Positions 43,031 through 51,965 of a DNA stretch of 64,000 nt are shown piece by piece. Position 1 is the stretch's first letter; every line of letters begins with the position of its first letter. The DNA comes from Brachybacterium sp. YJGR34. GTDB taxonomy: Bacteria > Actinomycetota > Actinomycetes > Actinomycetales > Dermabacteraceae. The position numbers and the translations under genes are program-made. The notes beneath the pieces are model-generated. The model had not been told where the DNA came from and made no database searches. It saw only the letters and a list, made by a program, of their open reading frames with translations. The stretch is taken from assembly GCF_003347015.1 (NCBI RefSeq), contig NZ_PNFB01000002.1:348890-412889 (forward strand). Direction: 5' to 3'.

Positions 43031-44290
43031 ATGGAGATCGCTCCTCGCCGGTGGTGGCGGTGCCCGCTCGACGTCGAGTCGCTCGCCGGGACGGCCGTGG
43101 GCCGGGTCCGCGCGGCCGCCGCGGAGCTCGCCGCCGTCCGCGGCCTCGATGTCGAGGTCACCACGGCCCCGCGGCTGGTGGCCGCATCCTTCGCCGCCTA
43201 CGAGATGCTGCGCATAGACGGCCGAGCGCCGGATGTCTGGGCGGAGCTGTCCGGAGTCGTCGCCGCCCGCGACGGCTGGGTGCGCCTGCACGGCAACTAC
43301 CCCCACCATGCCGAGATCACTCGCGCCGTCCTCGGGATCGAGGACCGCGCCGGCCTCGAGCGCGCGATCGCCGCCCGCGCGGCGGAGGAGGTGGCCGCGG
43401 AGCTCTCGGCGGCGGGCGGGATCGCCGTGGCGGTGCGCACTGCGGAGCAGTGGGAGGCCGGTCCCCACGCCCGCGCCGTCGCGGGGGATCCGTGGTCCGT
43501 GGTCGAGGACCGGGGCGCGCGCCCGGTGCCGGGACCGCTGCACGGCGGCGCCGCACCGCTCACGGGGATCCGCGTGCTGGACCTGACCCGGGTGATCGCG
43601 GGGCCCACCGCCACCCAGCTGCTCGCCTGCCTCGGCGCGGAGGTGCTGCGCGTCGATCCCCCGCACCGTCCCGAGATCCTCGCCCAGCACCTCTCCACCG
43701 GCATGGGCAAGCGCTCCGCGGAGGTGGACCTGCGCCGGGACGCGTCGGCGGTCCGGGCGCTCGCCGCCCAGGCGGACGTCATCCTCGGCGGCTACCGGCC
43801 CGGGGCGCTGGCCGCGCTCGGCCTCGGCACCGAGGGCCTCGAGGAGCTCGCCCCGCACGCGGTGATCGTCGCCCTCTCGGCCTGGGGTGAGCACGGGCCC
43901 TGGGGGCGGCGCGCGGGCTTCGACTCGATCGTCCAGGCCGCCTCCGGGATCGCGGCCATCTGCGGCGCCGACGGGCGGCCCGGGGCGCTGCCCGTGCAGG
44001 CCCTGGACCACTCCACCGGTCACCTGCTGGCCGCGCACGTCCTCGAGGCGCTCACCGCGGGCCGGGCCGTCACCGTGCGGGCGAGCCTGCTCGGCGCCGC
44101 CCGCACCCTGCTCGCCCTGCCGCCGCCCCCGGCGGCGGAGCCGGAGGAGCTGCTGATCCCGCGCGTCGAGGTCCCCTTCAGCGGTGGCGTGCTCCGCGCC
44201 GTGCCGCCGCCGCTGCTGCTGGACGGCCTCACCATCGAGCGGCCCGTCGGCACCTACGGAGCCGCCCGGCCGCAGTGGCGGGAGGAGTGA
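43031..44290 (+). CDS. CoA-transferase III (CaiB/BaiF) family protein with swapped halves
   Basis: A 419-residue member of the formyl-CoA transferase / racemase family. The usual N-terminal signature (GIRVLDLTRVIAGPTATQLL, with GAEVLRVDPP) appears only at residue 177. Residues about 70-165 (DGWVRLHGNYPHHAEIT, then AGGIAVAVRTAEQWEAG) look like the family's usual C-terminal half, so the order seems permuted. The catalytic Asp expected in the G-x-x-V-D-V-S block appears replaced: here it reads GRAVTVRASLLG, with T348/R350. It may therefore be non-catalytic or use another mechanism. No partner enzymes lie beside it. Family membership is sure, activity is not. Confidence 0.8.
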   Translation: MEIAPRRWWRCPLDVESLAGTAVGRVRAAAAELAAVRGLDVEVTTAPRLVAASFAAYEMLRIDGRAPDVWAELSGVVAARDGWVRLHGNYPHHAEITRAVLGIEDRAGLERAIAARAAEEVAAELSAAGGIAVAVRTAEQWEAGPHARAVAGDPWSVVEDRGARPVPGPLHGGAAPLTGIRVLDLTRVIAGPTATQLLACLGAEVLRVDPPHRPEILAQHLSTGMGKRSAEVDLRRDASAVRALAAQADVILGGYRPGALAALGLGTEGLEELAPHAVIVALSAWGEHGPWGRRAGFDSIVQAASGIAAICGADGRPGALPVQALDHSTGHLLAAHVLEALTAGRAVTVRASLLGAARTLLALPPPPAAEPEELLIPRVEVPFSGGVLRAVPPPLLLDGLTIERPVGTYGAARPQWREE

Positions 44291-44343
44291 CGCGGGAGGG
44301 ACGACGGGGCCCTCCTCCGCGACGGTGTGGCACCCTCGGCACC

Positions 44344-44997
44344 ATGCGGCTCTACCTCTCCTCCTACCAGCTGGGCGCGCACGGCGATCTGCTCGGCGCC
44401 CTGGTGCGCGGTGCGCGGAAGGGTCGCGTCATCGCGAATGCCGTGGACGGACTCGACGAGGACCGCCGCCGACGGGACACCGACCGCCAGATCGCGGCCC
44501 TCGCCGCACTGGGCCTCGAGGCGACGGACCTCGACCTGCGCGCCTTCGACCCCACGACCATCGCCACCGGCCTGGGGAGCCCGGACTTCCTGTGGGTGCG
44601 CGGAGGCAACGTGTTCACCCTCCGTATGGCCCTCGCCCGCTCGGGCCTGGACGACCTGATCCGCGCAGGGCTGCGGCGGGACGCGTTCGTCTATGCCGGA
44701 TACAGTGCCGGAGCCTGCGTCCTGGCGCCGTCCCTGGCCGGGCTCGAGCGCTGCGACCCCCACGAGGACTGCCGCGCGGCGTACGGCGAGGTGCGCGAGG
44801 ACGGACTGGGCGTGCTGGACCGGCCCGTCGTGCCGCATCTCGAGTCCCCGGGGCACCCGGAGACCGAGCTGCTGGCCGAGGTGGCCCGGAGGTATCGGGC
44901 CAGCGGACAGGAGTACTGGGCGCTGCGCGACGGACAGGCGCTGGTGGTCGATGGCGGGCCCCGTGAGCGCGGGCGTCACCGGATCGTGACGTCCTGA
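44344..44997 (+). CDS. Peptidase E-like protein (S51 family)
   Basis: A 217-residue class I glutamine-amidotransferase-fold peptidase. It begins MRLYLSSYQLGAHGDLL, has DFLWVRGGNVFTLRMAL, and the nucleophile elbow GYSAGACVLAPSL with S121. It also has a late DRPVVPHLESPGHPE segment that supplies a likely His. Peptidase E cleaves Asp-X dipeptides; cyanophycinases are relatives but are longer. Start ATG at 44344 has no evident Shine-Dalgarno. It follows the CoA-transferase gene by 53 bases. Confidence 0.85.
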   Translation: MRLYLSSYQLGAHGDLLGALVRGARKGRVIANAVDGLDEDRRRRDTDRQIAALAALGLEATDLDLRAFDPTTIATGLGSPDFLWVRGGNVFTLRMALARSGLDDLIRAGLRRDAFVYAGYSAGACVLAPSLAGLERCDPHEDCRAAYGEVREDGLGVLDRPVVPHLESPGHPETELLAEVARRYRASGQEYWALRDGQALVVDGGPRERGRHRIVTS

Positions 44998-45131
44998 CGC
45001 GCTCCGCGGACTCCGGTGCCGGTGCCGCGGGTGCTCGGTGCACCCTGCCCGGAGCGCCCCTGGGGCGGATCCACGACGCACCGGCTCCGTCGCCCATGCG
45101 GCCGACCACGCTCCGAGAGACGAGGACAGCC

Positions 45132-45641
45132 ATGACCACGATGGAGACCACCGGCCGCGAGACCCTGACGGCACCGCGGGCCGTGAGGATCGACAAGCAG
45201 GAGGCGGGCGTGCTCCTCGACGAGCGTCGCCGGGAGAAGGGGCTGGGCTGGGCGGACCTCGCCGAGGCCACGCGCCGTCCGGTCGTCTGGTTGACCGCCG
45301 CCGTGCTCGGCGCGCACCCGGTGCCCGCCGCGGAGGCCGAGGTGCTGCGCGAGCTGCTGGAGCTCGAGCCGCCGCTGGTCGCGGCGCTCACCCGTCAGCC
45401 CTACCGGACGGCGGACCCCGAGCTGATGACCGACCCCACCATCTACCGCTTCCAGGAGCTGATCCAGGTCTACGGCCCGGCGCTCAAAGCGCTGATCCAC
45501 GAGGAGTTCGGGGACGGGATCATGAGCGCGATCAACTGCTCGATCGACCTGCGCCGCGGCGAGCACCCGGGCGGGGACCGCGTGGTCCTCACCATCGACG
45601 GCAAGTTCCTGCCCTATGACTGGGCCAGCGCCGAGCGCTGA
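45132..45641 (+). CDS. cynS: Cyanate hydratase (cyanase)
   Basis: Converts cyanate and bicarbonate to ammonia and CO2. The 169-residue protein has the helical N-terminal domain (GLGWADLAEATRRPVVWLTA) and the catalytic C-terminal domain YRFQELIQVYGPALKALIHE continuing to GIMSAINCSID. Catalytic R106, E109 and S132 keep the same spacing as R96, E99 and S122 of the E. coli enzyme. A 13-residue N-terminal tail is extra. GAGGA precedes the ATG. No cyanate transporter, carbonic anhydrase or CynR-like regulator is adjacent. Confidence 0.96.
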   Translation: MTTMETTGRETLTAPRAVRIDKQEAGVLLDERRREKGLGWADLAEATRRPVVWLTAAVLGAHPVPAAEAEVLRELLELEPPLVAALTRQPYRTADPELMTDPTIYRFQELIQVYGPALKALIHEEFGDGIMSAINCSIDLRRGEHPGGDRVVLTIDGKFLPYDWASAER

Positions 45642-45694
45642 GCGGCGTGCTCCCCGGCGGGGGCGCATCCCCAGGGCCGGCGTCGGTGCAGGTC

Positions 45695-45732
45695 ACTTCA
45701 CCGTGGAAATCGGCGTCATAACACGGTGAAGT
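45695..45732. repeat. Perfect 11-bp inverted repeat between cynS and the SNF2 gene
   Basis: ACTTCACCGTG (45695-45705) and CACGGTGAAGT (45722-45732) are exact inverses with a 16-base spacer. The pair is AT-richer than its surroundings and lies between convergent genes. It could be a weak shared terminator with a long loop or a protein-binding site; I cannot tell which. Nothing else is seen in 45642-45826. Confidence 0.6.
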
Positions 45733-45826
45733 TGCCTGCGGGTGCTGGGCACCCTGCACGCCGCGTGCCGGGCACACCGAGCGCGGAGGCGGCGCGGGTC
45801 CCGACCCGCTCCCGCCCGCCGGAGAC

Positions 45827-48800
45827 TCAGCTCAGCAGCTCGCGGATGTCCTCGGCCGTGACCGCGGAGCGGAAGGCCTCGCCGCCGTCGGTGAGCGCGT
45901 CGAACAGCTCCGCCTTGCGCTGCTGCAGGGCCAGCACCTTCTCCTCGATCGTGTCCTCGGCGATCATCCGGTAGACCATCACGGTGCGGTCCTGGCCGAT
46001 GCGGTGCGCGCGGTCCACGGCCTGGTTCTCCGCCGCCGGGTTCCACCAGGGGTCCAGCAGGAACACGTAGTCCGCCTCGGTGAGGGTGAGGCCGAACCCG
46101 CCCGCCTTGAGCGAGATGAGGAAGACCGGCGCATCGCCCTCGCGGAACCCGCTGACCGCCGCGTCCCGGTCGCGGGTCGAGCCGTCCAGGTGCGCATAGC
46201 GCACGCCTCGGGACTCGAGCTCGCCCGCCACCCGGTCCAGGTAGGAGGTGAACTGGCTGAACAGCAGCACCCGGTGGCCGTCGCCGATCACCTCCTCGAG
46301 ACGGTCGAAGAGGGCCTCGAGCTTGGAGCTGGAGACGTCGGCGTAGGCCTCGGGATCCACCAGGGAGGGATCCAGCGCCATCATCCGCAGCAGCGTGAGG
46401 GAGCGGAAGACGATGAACCGCTGCCGGTCCAGATCGGTCTCGATGAGCCCCAGCACCTTCTTCCGCTCGCGCTGCAGCACCGAGTCGTAGACCGCACGGT
46501 GCTCGGGAGACAGCGTCACCGAGAGCACCTCCTCGTGCTTCTCCGGCAGCTCGGTGGCGACCAGCTCCTTCGTACGGCGCAGCAGGAAGGGGCGGACGCG
46601 CCGACGCAGCAGCTCCATGCGCCCGGGATGATCACCGGTCTCGATCGGCAGGGTGTAGCGCTTGCGGAAGCCGATCGCGGTGCCCAGCAGTCCCGGCGCG
46701 ACGAGATCGAGGATCGCCCACAGGTCGTCCAGCGAGTTCTCCATCGGGGTGCCGGTGATCGCGAGCCGGAAGGAGGCCTGCACCCCCTTGGCGGCGCGGT
46801 GCGTGCGCGAGCGGCGGTTCTTCACGAACTGCGCCTCGTCGAGCACGAAGCCCTGGAACGCTCGGGAGGCGAAGTCCTCCTCGTCGATCCGCAGCACCGC
46901 GTAGCTGGTCACCACCAGATCCGCTCCCCGGGTCGCCGAGGCCAGATCGGCGCCGCGCGAGGCGGCGGTGCGATCGAGCACGCGCACGTCCAGGTCGGGA
47001 GTGAAGCGCTCGGCCTCCCGCCGCCACACCGGGAGCACGGAGGCCGGGGCGACCACGAGGAACGGATCGGCGTCCTCGTCGGCGGTCCGCGCGCCCTCGC
47101 GGGCCTGCGCGACCAGGGCGAGGGTCTGGACCGTCTTGCCCAGGCCCATGTCGTCGGCGAGGATCCCGCCCAGGCCGTGGGCGAAGAGGAAAGCCAGCCA
47201 GGCATAGCCCTCGCGCTGGTAGGGCCGCAGATCGGCCGCGAGCCCGCGGGGCAGCGCGGGCAGGGGCACCTCGTCCAGCGAGCGCAGAGCGCCCACGCTC
47301 GACTCCCAGGACTCGCTGGCCACGACCTCGTCCGCGATCTCCTGCAGATCGTCCCAGAGGTCCAGCTGGAAACGGCTGAGCTGCTGGTGCTCCGGCTCCC
47401 ACTCGGAGAGCGCCTCGCCCTCGCGGATCAGCTCCCGCAGCGCGTCGAAGGCCGGGTTCTCGAGGGAGAAGTAGGTGCGGTCCGGGAGCAGGAGCTTCGA
47501 GCGGCCCTGCGCGAGGGCGACGAACAGGCTCGGGAACGGGATCTGGCGGCCCTCGATGGTGATGTCGAAGCCGAGGTCGAACCAGTCGTTCTTGCCGGGG
47601 GAGGAGTGCTGGGAGATCCGGACCTGCGGCGCCCCGTCCAGCTCCCGGTACGCGTGGCGGGTGCCCGTGACCTCGACCTCGACGTGATCCATCAGGGCCA
47701 GGCCGTCGAGCACGTGCTCGGAGACGTGCGCGGTGTCCGTGCCCGAGAGCAGCTCGGCGGAATCGCTCGGCGTCAGCTCCCACCGCGCGACGACCTCGGC
47801 GATCACCGCCTCCTCGTGGGCGAGATCCCGGTGGGCGCCCTGGCGCTGGTCCAACGGCAGGCGGCGGTCCGGATCGTGGTAGTGCCACGACCAGCGCAGC
47901 GTGAGCCGGTCACCGGAGGCGTAGGCGGCGGTGAGGTGCAGGGTGGCGCGGCGCGCGGCCGGGAGCTCGACGCTGCCGTCGAGGCTGGTCATCGTCGTCA
48001 GCGCCCGCAGCGGCGGATAGGCGACCTCGAGGAAGGCCCGGCGGTCCTCCGCCGGCACTACGAGCGGCTCCCGGCGGTGCAGCAGGGTGCGCAGGCTGCG
48101 GGGCACGGAGGTGCCGACGGGGGCGATGCGCGCGCCGAGCGCGCCGTCGGCGGTGATCTCGACGTCGAGCACCCCGGCGCCGCCCAGCAGCCGTCCGCGC
48201 GCGGTCGGCTCGCCGCCGATGCTGACGCGGGGCCGGACCTCGAGGTCCCCGGAGCTCTCCTCGGCCACCAGGTCGAGACCCGCCTCGCCGCCTCCGACCA
48301 GGTCGATCGCGGTCATGCCGGCTCCGGCGAGGAACTCCACCCCGGCGTCGCGGGCGTGCTCGAGGGTCTGCCACAGCAGCGGGGAGGTGATGGAGTTCAG
48401 CCACAGGTGGTCGATCGCGCCGCTGGAGTAGGAGCGCTCCACCGAGGCCGCGGCGAAGATCCTCGTCAGTGCCTCGCCCTGGGCCGCGTCGTACTCGCGC
48501 CCCGCCAGGCGGTACTCGAAGGTGCGCCAGGACAGGTCCCCCTTGATCCAGGCGCCCTTGCGGCCGCGGGTGAGGGGCCGCATGCCCAGCCACAGCTCGG
48601 CCCCCGCCTCCACGTGCGCGGGGGTGGCCGTCTCGCGGCGGTGGCGCGCCGCACCGGAGGCGGAGGAGGCGGCGGCCTCGAGGTCGAAGCGCAGCGCGAG
48701 CGGCCGGGGCGCGGCATCGGCCCCCGTGGTCGTCGTCGCGCTCAGCAGGGGGCGCAGCACGCTGCGCCACTCCGCCGGCGGGTTCTCCCGCACCGCCCGG

Positions 48801-49150
48801 GACCCCAGGTCGTTGAGGTGATACAGGCTGGCGGCGGCGTGCAGGCAGGACTCCCCGGCGCTGCAGCTGCACCGGGAGCTGCGCGGCCGCCACAGTCCCC
48901 CGGGCCCGGGGGACTGGAAGCGGCGCGAGACCGCGTCCTCCTCGTACTCGGCGAGCACCACCTGCGGGTGCTGCCGGGTGCCGTCGTCGTCCTCGACGGT
49001 CGCCGAGACCGTCGAGGAATCCTGGTCCCAGGTGAGATCGGTGACACGGCCGGCACGGGCTGCGGCGAGCCCGCGGCCCGAGGTGCGATCGCCCACGTGG
49101 TGGCTGATCGCCGAGGGCAGCAGGCGGGGCAGGAGGAGCGGATCGGGCAT
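45827..49150 (-). CDS. SWIM-domain SNF2-family DEAD/DEAH-box helicase
   Basis: A 1107-residue Swi2/Snf2 ATPase. A SWIM zinc motif lies near residues 85-105 (RCSCSAGESCLH). A bacterial SNF2 N-terminal region of unknown fold follows to about 620. The motor has Walker A ILADDMGLGKTVQTL near 667, DEAQ box FVLDEAQFVKNRRS near 770, ITGTPMENSLDDLW, then helicase C with LLFSQFTSYLDRV and motif VI AVDRAHRIGQDRTVMVYRM near 1048. Such RapA/HepA-like proteins act on DNA-protein or polymerase complexes; the target is unknown. ATG at 49150 is preferred because TACGTT ends six bases before it; an in-frame GTG at 49213 would add 21 residues. Confidence 0.94.
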   Translation of the reverse strand: MPDPLLLPRLLPSAISHHVGDRTSGRGLAAARAGRVTDLTWDQDSSTVSATVEDDDGTRQHPQVVLAEYEEDAVSRRFQSPGPGGLWRPRSSRCSCSAGESCLHAAASLYHLNDLGSRAVRENPPAEWRSVLRPLLSATTTTGADAAPRPLALRFDLEAAASSASGAARHRRETATPAHVEAGAELWLGMRPLTRGRKGAWIKGDLSWRTFEYRLAGREYDAAQGEALTRIFAAASVERSYSSGAIDHLWLNSITSPLLWQTLEHARDAGVEFLAGAGMTAIDLVGGGEAGLDLVAEESSGDLEVRPRVSIGGEPTARGRLLGGAGVLDVEITADGALGARIAPVGTSVPRSLRTLLHRREPLVVPAEDRRAFLEVAYPPLRALTTMTSLDGSVELPAARRATLHLTAAYASGDRLTLRWSWHYHDPDRRLPLDQRQGAHRDLAHEEAVIAEVVARWELTPSDSAELLSGTDTAHVSEHVLDGLALMDHVEVEVTGTRHAYRELDGAPQVRISQHSSPGKNDWFDLGFDITIEGRQIPFPSLFVALAQGRSKLLLPDRTYFSLENPAFDALRELIREGEALSEWEPEHQQLSRFQLDLWDDLQEIADEVVASESWESSVGALRSLDEVPLPALPRGLAADLRPYQREGYAWLAFLFAHGLGGILADDMGLGKTVQTLALVAQAREGARTADEDADPFLVVAPASVLPVWRREAERFTPDLDVRVLDRTAASRGADLASATRGADLVVTSYAVLRIDEEDFASRAFQGFVLDEAQFVKNRRSRTHRAAKGVQASFRLAITGTPMENSLDDLWAILDLVAPGLLGTAIGFRKRYTLPIETGDHPGRMELLRRRVRPFLLRRTKELVATELPEKHEEVLSVTLSPEHRAVYDSVLQRERKKVLGLIETDLDRQRFIVFRSLTLLRMMALDPSLVDPEAYADVSSSKLEALFDRLEEVIGDGHRVLLFSQFTSYLDRVAGELESRGVRYAHLDGSTRDRDAAVSGFREGDAPVFLISLKAGGFGLTLTEADYVFLLDPWWNPAAENQAVDRAHRIGQDRTVMVYRMIAEDTIEEKVLALQQRKAELFDALTDGGEAFRSAVTAEDIRELLS

Positions 49151-49156
49151 CCCTCC

Positions 49157-49162
49157 AACGTA
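49157..49162 (-). promoter_or_regulatory. -10 box for the SNF2 helicase gene (leaderless)
   Basis: TACGTT on the minus strand, six bases before the ATG at 49150. The intervening GGAGGG looks like a Shine-Dalgarno but touches the ATG, too close to serve as one. Confidence 0.5.
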
Positions 49163-49316
49163 ATCGCCCCGGGCGTGCTGAGGCGAGCGGAGTGACGAGG
49201 TCGCACCGCTCACCGGGTAGTCTCACAGCGGACCTCCGGACCGGGACCCCGCGGCGCGCCCGCGCTCCGGTGCCCGGCGGGGGTCGGCGATCACCGATCC
49301 TCGTGAGGAGAACCCT

Positions 49317-50663
49317 GTGGCACGACTGTTCGGAACCGATGGAGTGCGCGGACGCGCCAACGGCGACATCACCGCCGAGCTCGCGGTCGAGCTGTCCGTG
49401 GGCGCCGCCCACGTGCTCGGCACGCTCGGCGCCTTCGGCGGCACCAAGCCGCGCGCGATCGTCGCCCGGGACCCCCGGCCCTCGGGGGACTTCCTCTCCG
49501 CGGCGGTGTGTGCGGGCCTCGCCTCCGCCGGCGTCGACGTCCTCGATGCCGGGGTGCTGCCCACCCCGGGCCTGGCCCACCTGGTCCAGTCCACCAGCGC
49601 TGACCTCGGCGTGATGATCTCCGCCTCCCACAACCCCGCTCCCGACAACGGCATCAAGTTCTTCGCCCGCGGCGGCACGAAGCTGCCCGACGAGGTCGAG
49701 GACGCCATCGAGGCCCGGCTCGGCGAGGAATGGGACCGTCCCCAGGGCACCTCCGTCGGCACCATCACCCCCTACGAGGGCGCCGTCGAGACGTACGTCG
49801 AGCATCTCGTGTCCACCCTGGACCGCCCGCTCGACGGGCTCACCGTCGTGGCCGACTGCGCCAACGGCGCCGCCTGCGAGACCGGCCCGCTGGCCCTGCG
49901 CCGCGCCGGCGCCACCGTGCACGTGATCGGCGACCGCAGCGACGACGGCCTCATCAACGACGGGGTGGGCTCCACGCACCTCGGTCCGCTGCAGGAGGCC
50001 GTGCGCGTCCACGGCGCCGACGTCGGCGTGGCCTTCGACGGCGATGCCGACCGCTGCCTGGCGGTCGACGCGGACGGCGAGGTCATCGACGGGGACCAGA
50101 TCATGGGCATCCTGGCGCTCGCCCTCAAGGAGCGGGGGAAGCTGCACGACGACACCCTCGTGGTGACCGTCATGAGCAACCTCGGCCTCAAGCTCGCCAT
50201 GCGCGAGCACGGCATCGTGCTGGGGCAGACCGGGGTCGGGGACCGCTACGTGCTCGAGGAGATGAACCTCGGCGGCTACTCCATCGGCGGCGAGCAGTCC
50301 GGTCACGTCATCATCGCCGAGCACGCGACGACCGGCGATGGCGAGCTCACCGCCCTCCACCTGCTCCAGCGCATGGCCGAGACCGGCCGCACCGCCCGCG
50401 AGCTGGCCGACGTCATGACCCGGCTCCCGCAGGCCCTGATCAACGTGAAGAACGTCGACAAGGCCCGCGCGACCATCGACCACGAGGTGCTCGACGCCGT
50501 GGCCGCGGCCGAGCAGCAGCTGGGGGAGACCGGCCGAGTGCTGCTGCGCCCCTCCGGCACCGAGCCCGTCGTCCGCGTCATGGTCGAGGCGCCGACGGAC
50601 GAGGTGGCCACGGAGGTCGCCGAGCGGCTGGCCTCCGTCGTCAGCGCCCGCGTCGGCCTCTGA
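49317..50663 (+). CDS. glmM: Phosphoglucosamine mutase
   Basis: Converts glucosamine-6-phosphate to glucosamine-1-phosphate for UDP-GlcNAc. The 448-residue protein starts [18 protein letters not shown]. It carries the phospho-serine S104 in [17 protein letters not shown], the magnesium loop [12 protein letters not shown], sugar loop GGEQSGHVI and phosphate-binding [17 protein letters not shown] at 49317 has GTGAGGAGAA upstream. TAGTCT (49218-49223) is a possible -10. The earlier-step gene glmS is 1.3 kb downstream with coaA between on the other strand. Confidence 0.97.
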   Translation: MARLFGTDGVRGRANGDITAELAVELSVGAAHVLGTLGAFGGTKPRAIVARDPRPSGDFLSAAVCAGLASAGVDVLDAGVLPTPGLAHLVQSTSADLGVMISASHNPAPDNGIKFFARGGTKLPDEVEDAIEARLGEEWDRPQGTSVGTITPYEGAVETYVEHLVSTLDRPLDGLTVVADCANGAACETGPLALRRAGATVHVIGDRSDDGLINDGVGSTHLGPLQEAVRVHGADVGVAFDGDADRCLAVDADGEVIDGDQIMGILALALKERGKLHDDTLVVTVMSNLGLKLAMREHGIVLGQTGVGDRYVLEEMNLGGYSIGGEQSGHVIIAEHATTGDGELTALHLLQRMAETGRTARELADVMTRLPQALINVKNVDKARATIDHEVLDAVAAAEQQLGETGRVLLRPSGTEPVVRVMVEAPTDEVATEVAERLASVVSARVGL

Positions 50664-50818
50664 CCGGACGCGGCGCCGCCCCGGCGGGCGGTGCCGCCGC
50701 AGTCGGCGGTGCTGCGGTGCCCGCACTGCCGCCCCGGCCCGCGCCGCGTCCGCGGCGCGCCTCCGCCGCGTCCCGGCGCACCGCCGCCGCGGCCCCGTGC
50801 GCCGGCCCGCGCCGCCGC

Positions 50819-51775
50819 TCAGATCTTGCGCAGCAGCACCGAGTGGACCCGGTGCTGGCCGTCCTTGCGCAGCACGAGGTCCGCGCGGCCGCGGGTGGGC
50901 AGGACGTTCTCGGCGAGGTTCGGGCCGTTGATGGTCCGCCAGATCCGCAGCGCGGTCTCCTCCGCCTCGGCGTCCGTGAGATCCGCATAGCGGGTGAAGT
51001 AGGAGCGGGGGTCGGAGAACGCCGTGCGGCGCAGGGTCAGGAACCGCTCCACGTACCAGCGCTGGACGTCCTCCGCCCGTGCATCCACGTAGACGGAGAA
51101 GTCGAAGAAGTCGGAGACGGCCATCCCCAGGCGCCCGTCGCGGCGGGGACGCGCGGGCTGCAGCACGTTCAGACCTTCGACGATGAGCACATCGGGGTGC
51201 TCCACGACAGCCTTCTCGTCCTCGAGGATGTCGTAGGTCAGGTGCGAGTACACGGGGGCCTCGACCCGGCTCTGACCGGCCTTGACGTCGGCGACGAAGC
51301 GCAGCAGGCCCCGCCGGTCGTAGCTCTCGGGGAACCCCTTGCGATGCATGATCCCGCGTCGCTCGAGCTCCGCGTTGGGCAGCAGGAAGCCGTCGGTGGT
51401 CACCAGCTGCACGCGCGGGGTCTCCGGCCAGCGCGCCATCAGCTCGCGCAGCAGGCGCGCCGTGGTCGACTTCCCGACCGCCACCGAGCCGGCCACACCG
51501 ATCACGTACGGCGTGCGGTGCTGGCGGTGGTCCAGGAACTCCTCGCGGGCGCGGCGCAGCGACTGGGCGGCGGCGACCTGGATGTTCAGCAGGCGGGAGA
51601 TGGGCCGGTAGACGGCATCGACCTCCCTCAGGTCCAGCCGGTCGCCGAGCCCGCGCAGCCGGGTGACGTCCTCCTCCGACAGCGGGAGGGGGGTCTGGCT
51701 CGACAGACGCGCCCAGTCCTCCCGGGCGATCTCCTCGAACGGGGTGACGGTGCTCGACGTCGACGCGGCCTTCAT
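50819..51775 (-). CDS. coaA: Pantothenate kinase, type I
   Basis: First step of coenzyme A synthesis. The 318-residue protein has [20 protein letters not shown] near the start, the P-loop [12 protein letters not shown] with K102, [20 protein letters not shown], and [20 protein letters not shown], all of the CoaA type that is feedback-inhibited by CoA. ATG at 51775 is preferred to an open frame from 51802. The 155-base gap to glmM is a low-complexity GC-rich stretch with multiple GCCGCC/GGCGGC repeats and no gene. Confidence 0.96.
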   Translation of the reverse strand: MKAASTSSTVTPFEEIAREDWARLSSQTPLPLSEEDVTRLRGLGDRLDLREVDAVYRPISRLLNIQVAAAQSLRRAREEFLDHRQHRTPYVIGVAGSVAVGKSTTARLLRELMARWPETPRVQLVTTDGFLLPNAELERRGIMHRKGFPESYDRRGLLRFVADVKAGQSRVEAPVYSHLTYDILEDEKAVVEHPDVLIVEGLNVLQPARPRRDGRLGMAVSDFFDFSVYVDARAEDVQRWYVERFLTLRRTAFSDPRSYFTRYADLTDAEAEETALRIWRTINGPNLAENVLPTRGRADLVLRKDGQHRVHSVLLRKI

Positions 51776-51952
51776 GCGGCGATTCTTCCAGCAAACGGGC
51801 ACCGGTCGTGCAACCCGCCGCCGTGAGCACCCCGTGCGCGAACGTGATCAGCCGTGTGCGCGTTCGGCCAGCGCCGTGCACCGACCCCTGCCGAGGTGAG
51901 GAAGACCTCGTCGTCAGCTGCGGCGGCGCCGCGGAGAGGCGCCGCGGATCGC

Positions 51953-51958
51953 TACCGT
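51953..51958 (+). promoter_or_regulatory. -10 box for glmS (leaderless)
   Basis: TACCGT, seven bases before the ATG at 51966. GTGAGG in the gap is too close to the ATG to act as a normal Shine-Dalgarno. Confidence 0.5.
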
Positions 51959-51965
51959 GAGGCGC

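Noticed and set aside
50664..50818. Dense GCC/GGC repeats between glmM and coaA, considered as an origin or repeat element
   Set aside because: The arms are short and irregular, there are no AT-rich unwinding or DnaA-like boxes, and the stretch is explained as GC-rich low complexity with perhaps a convergent terminator.
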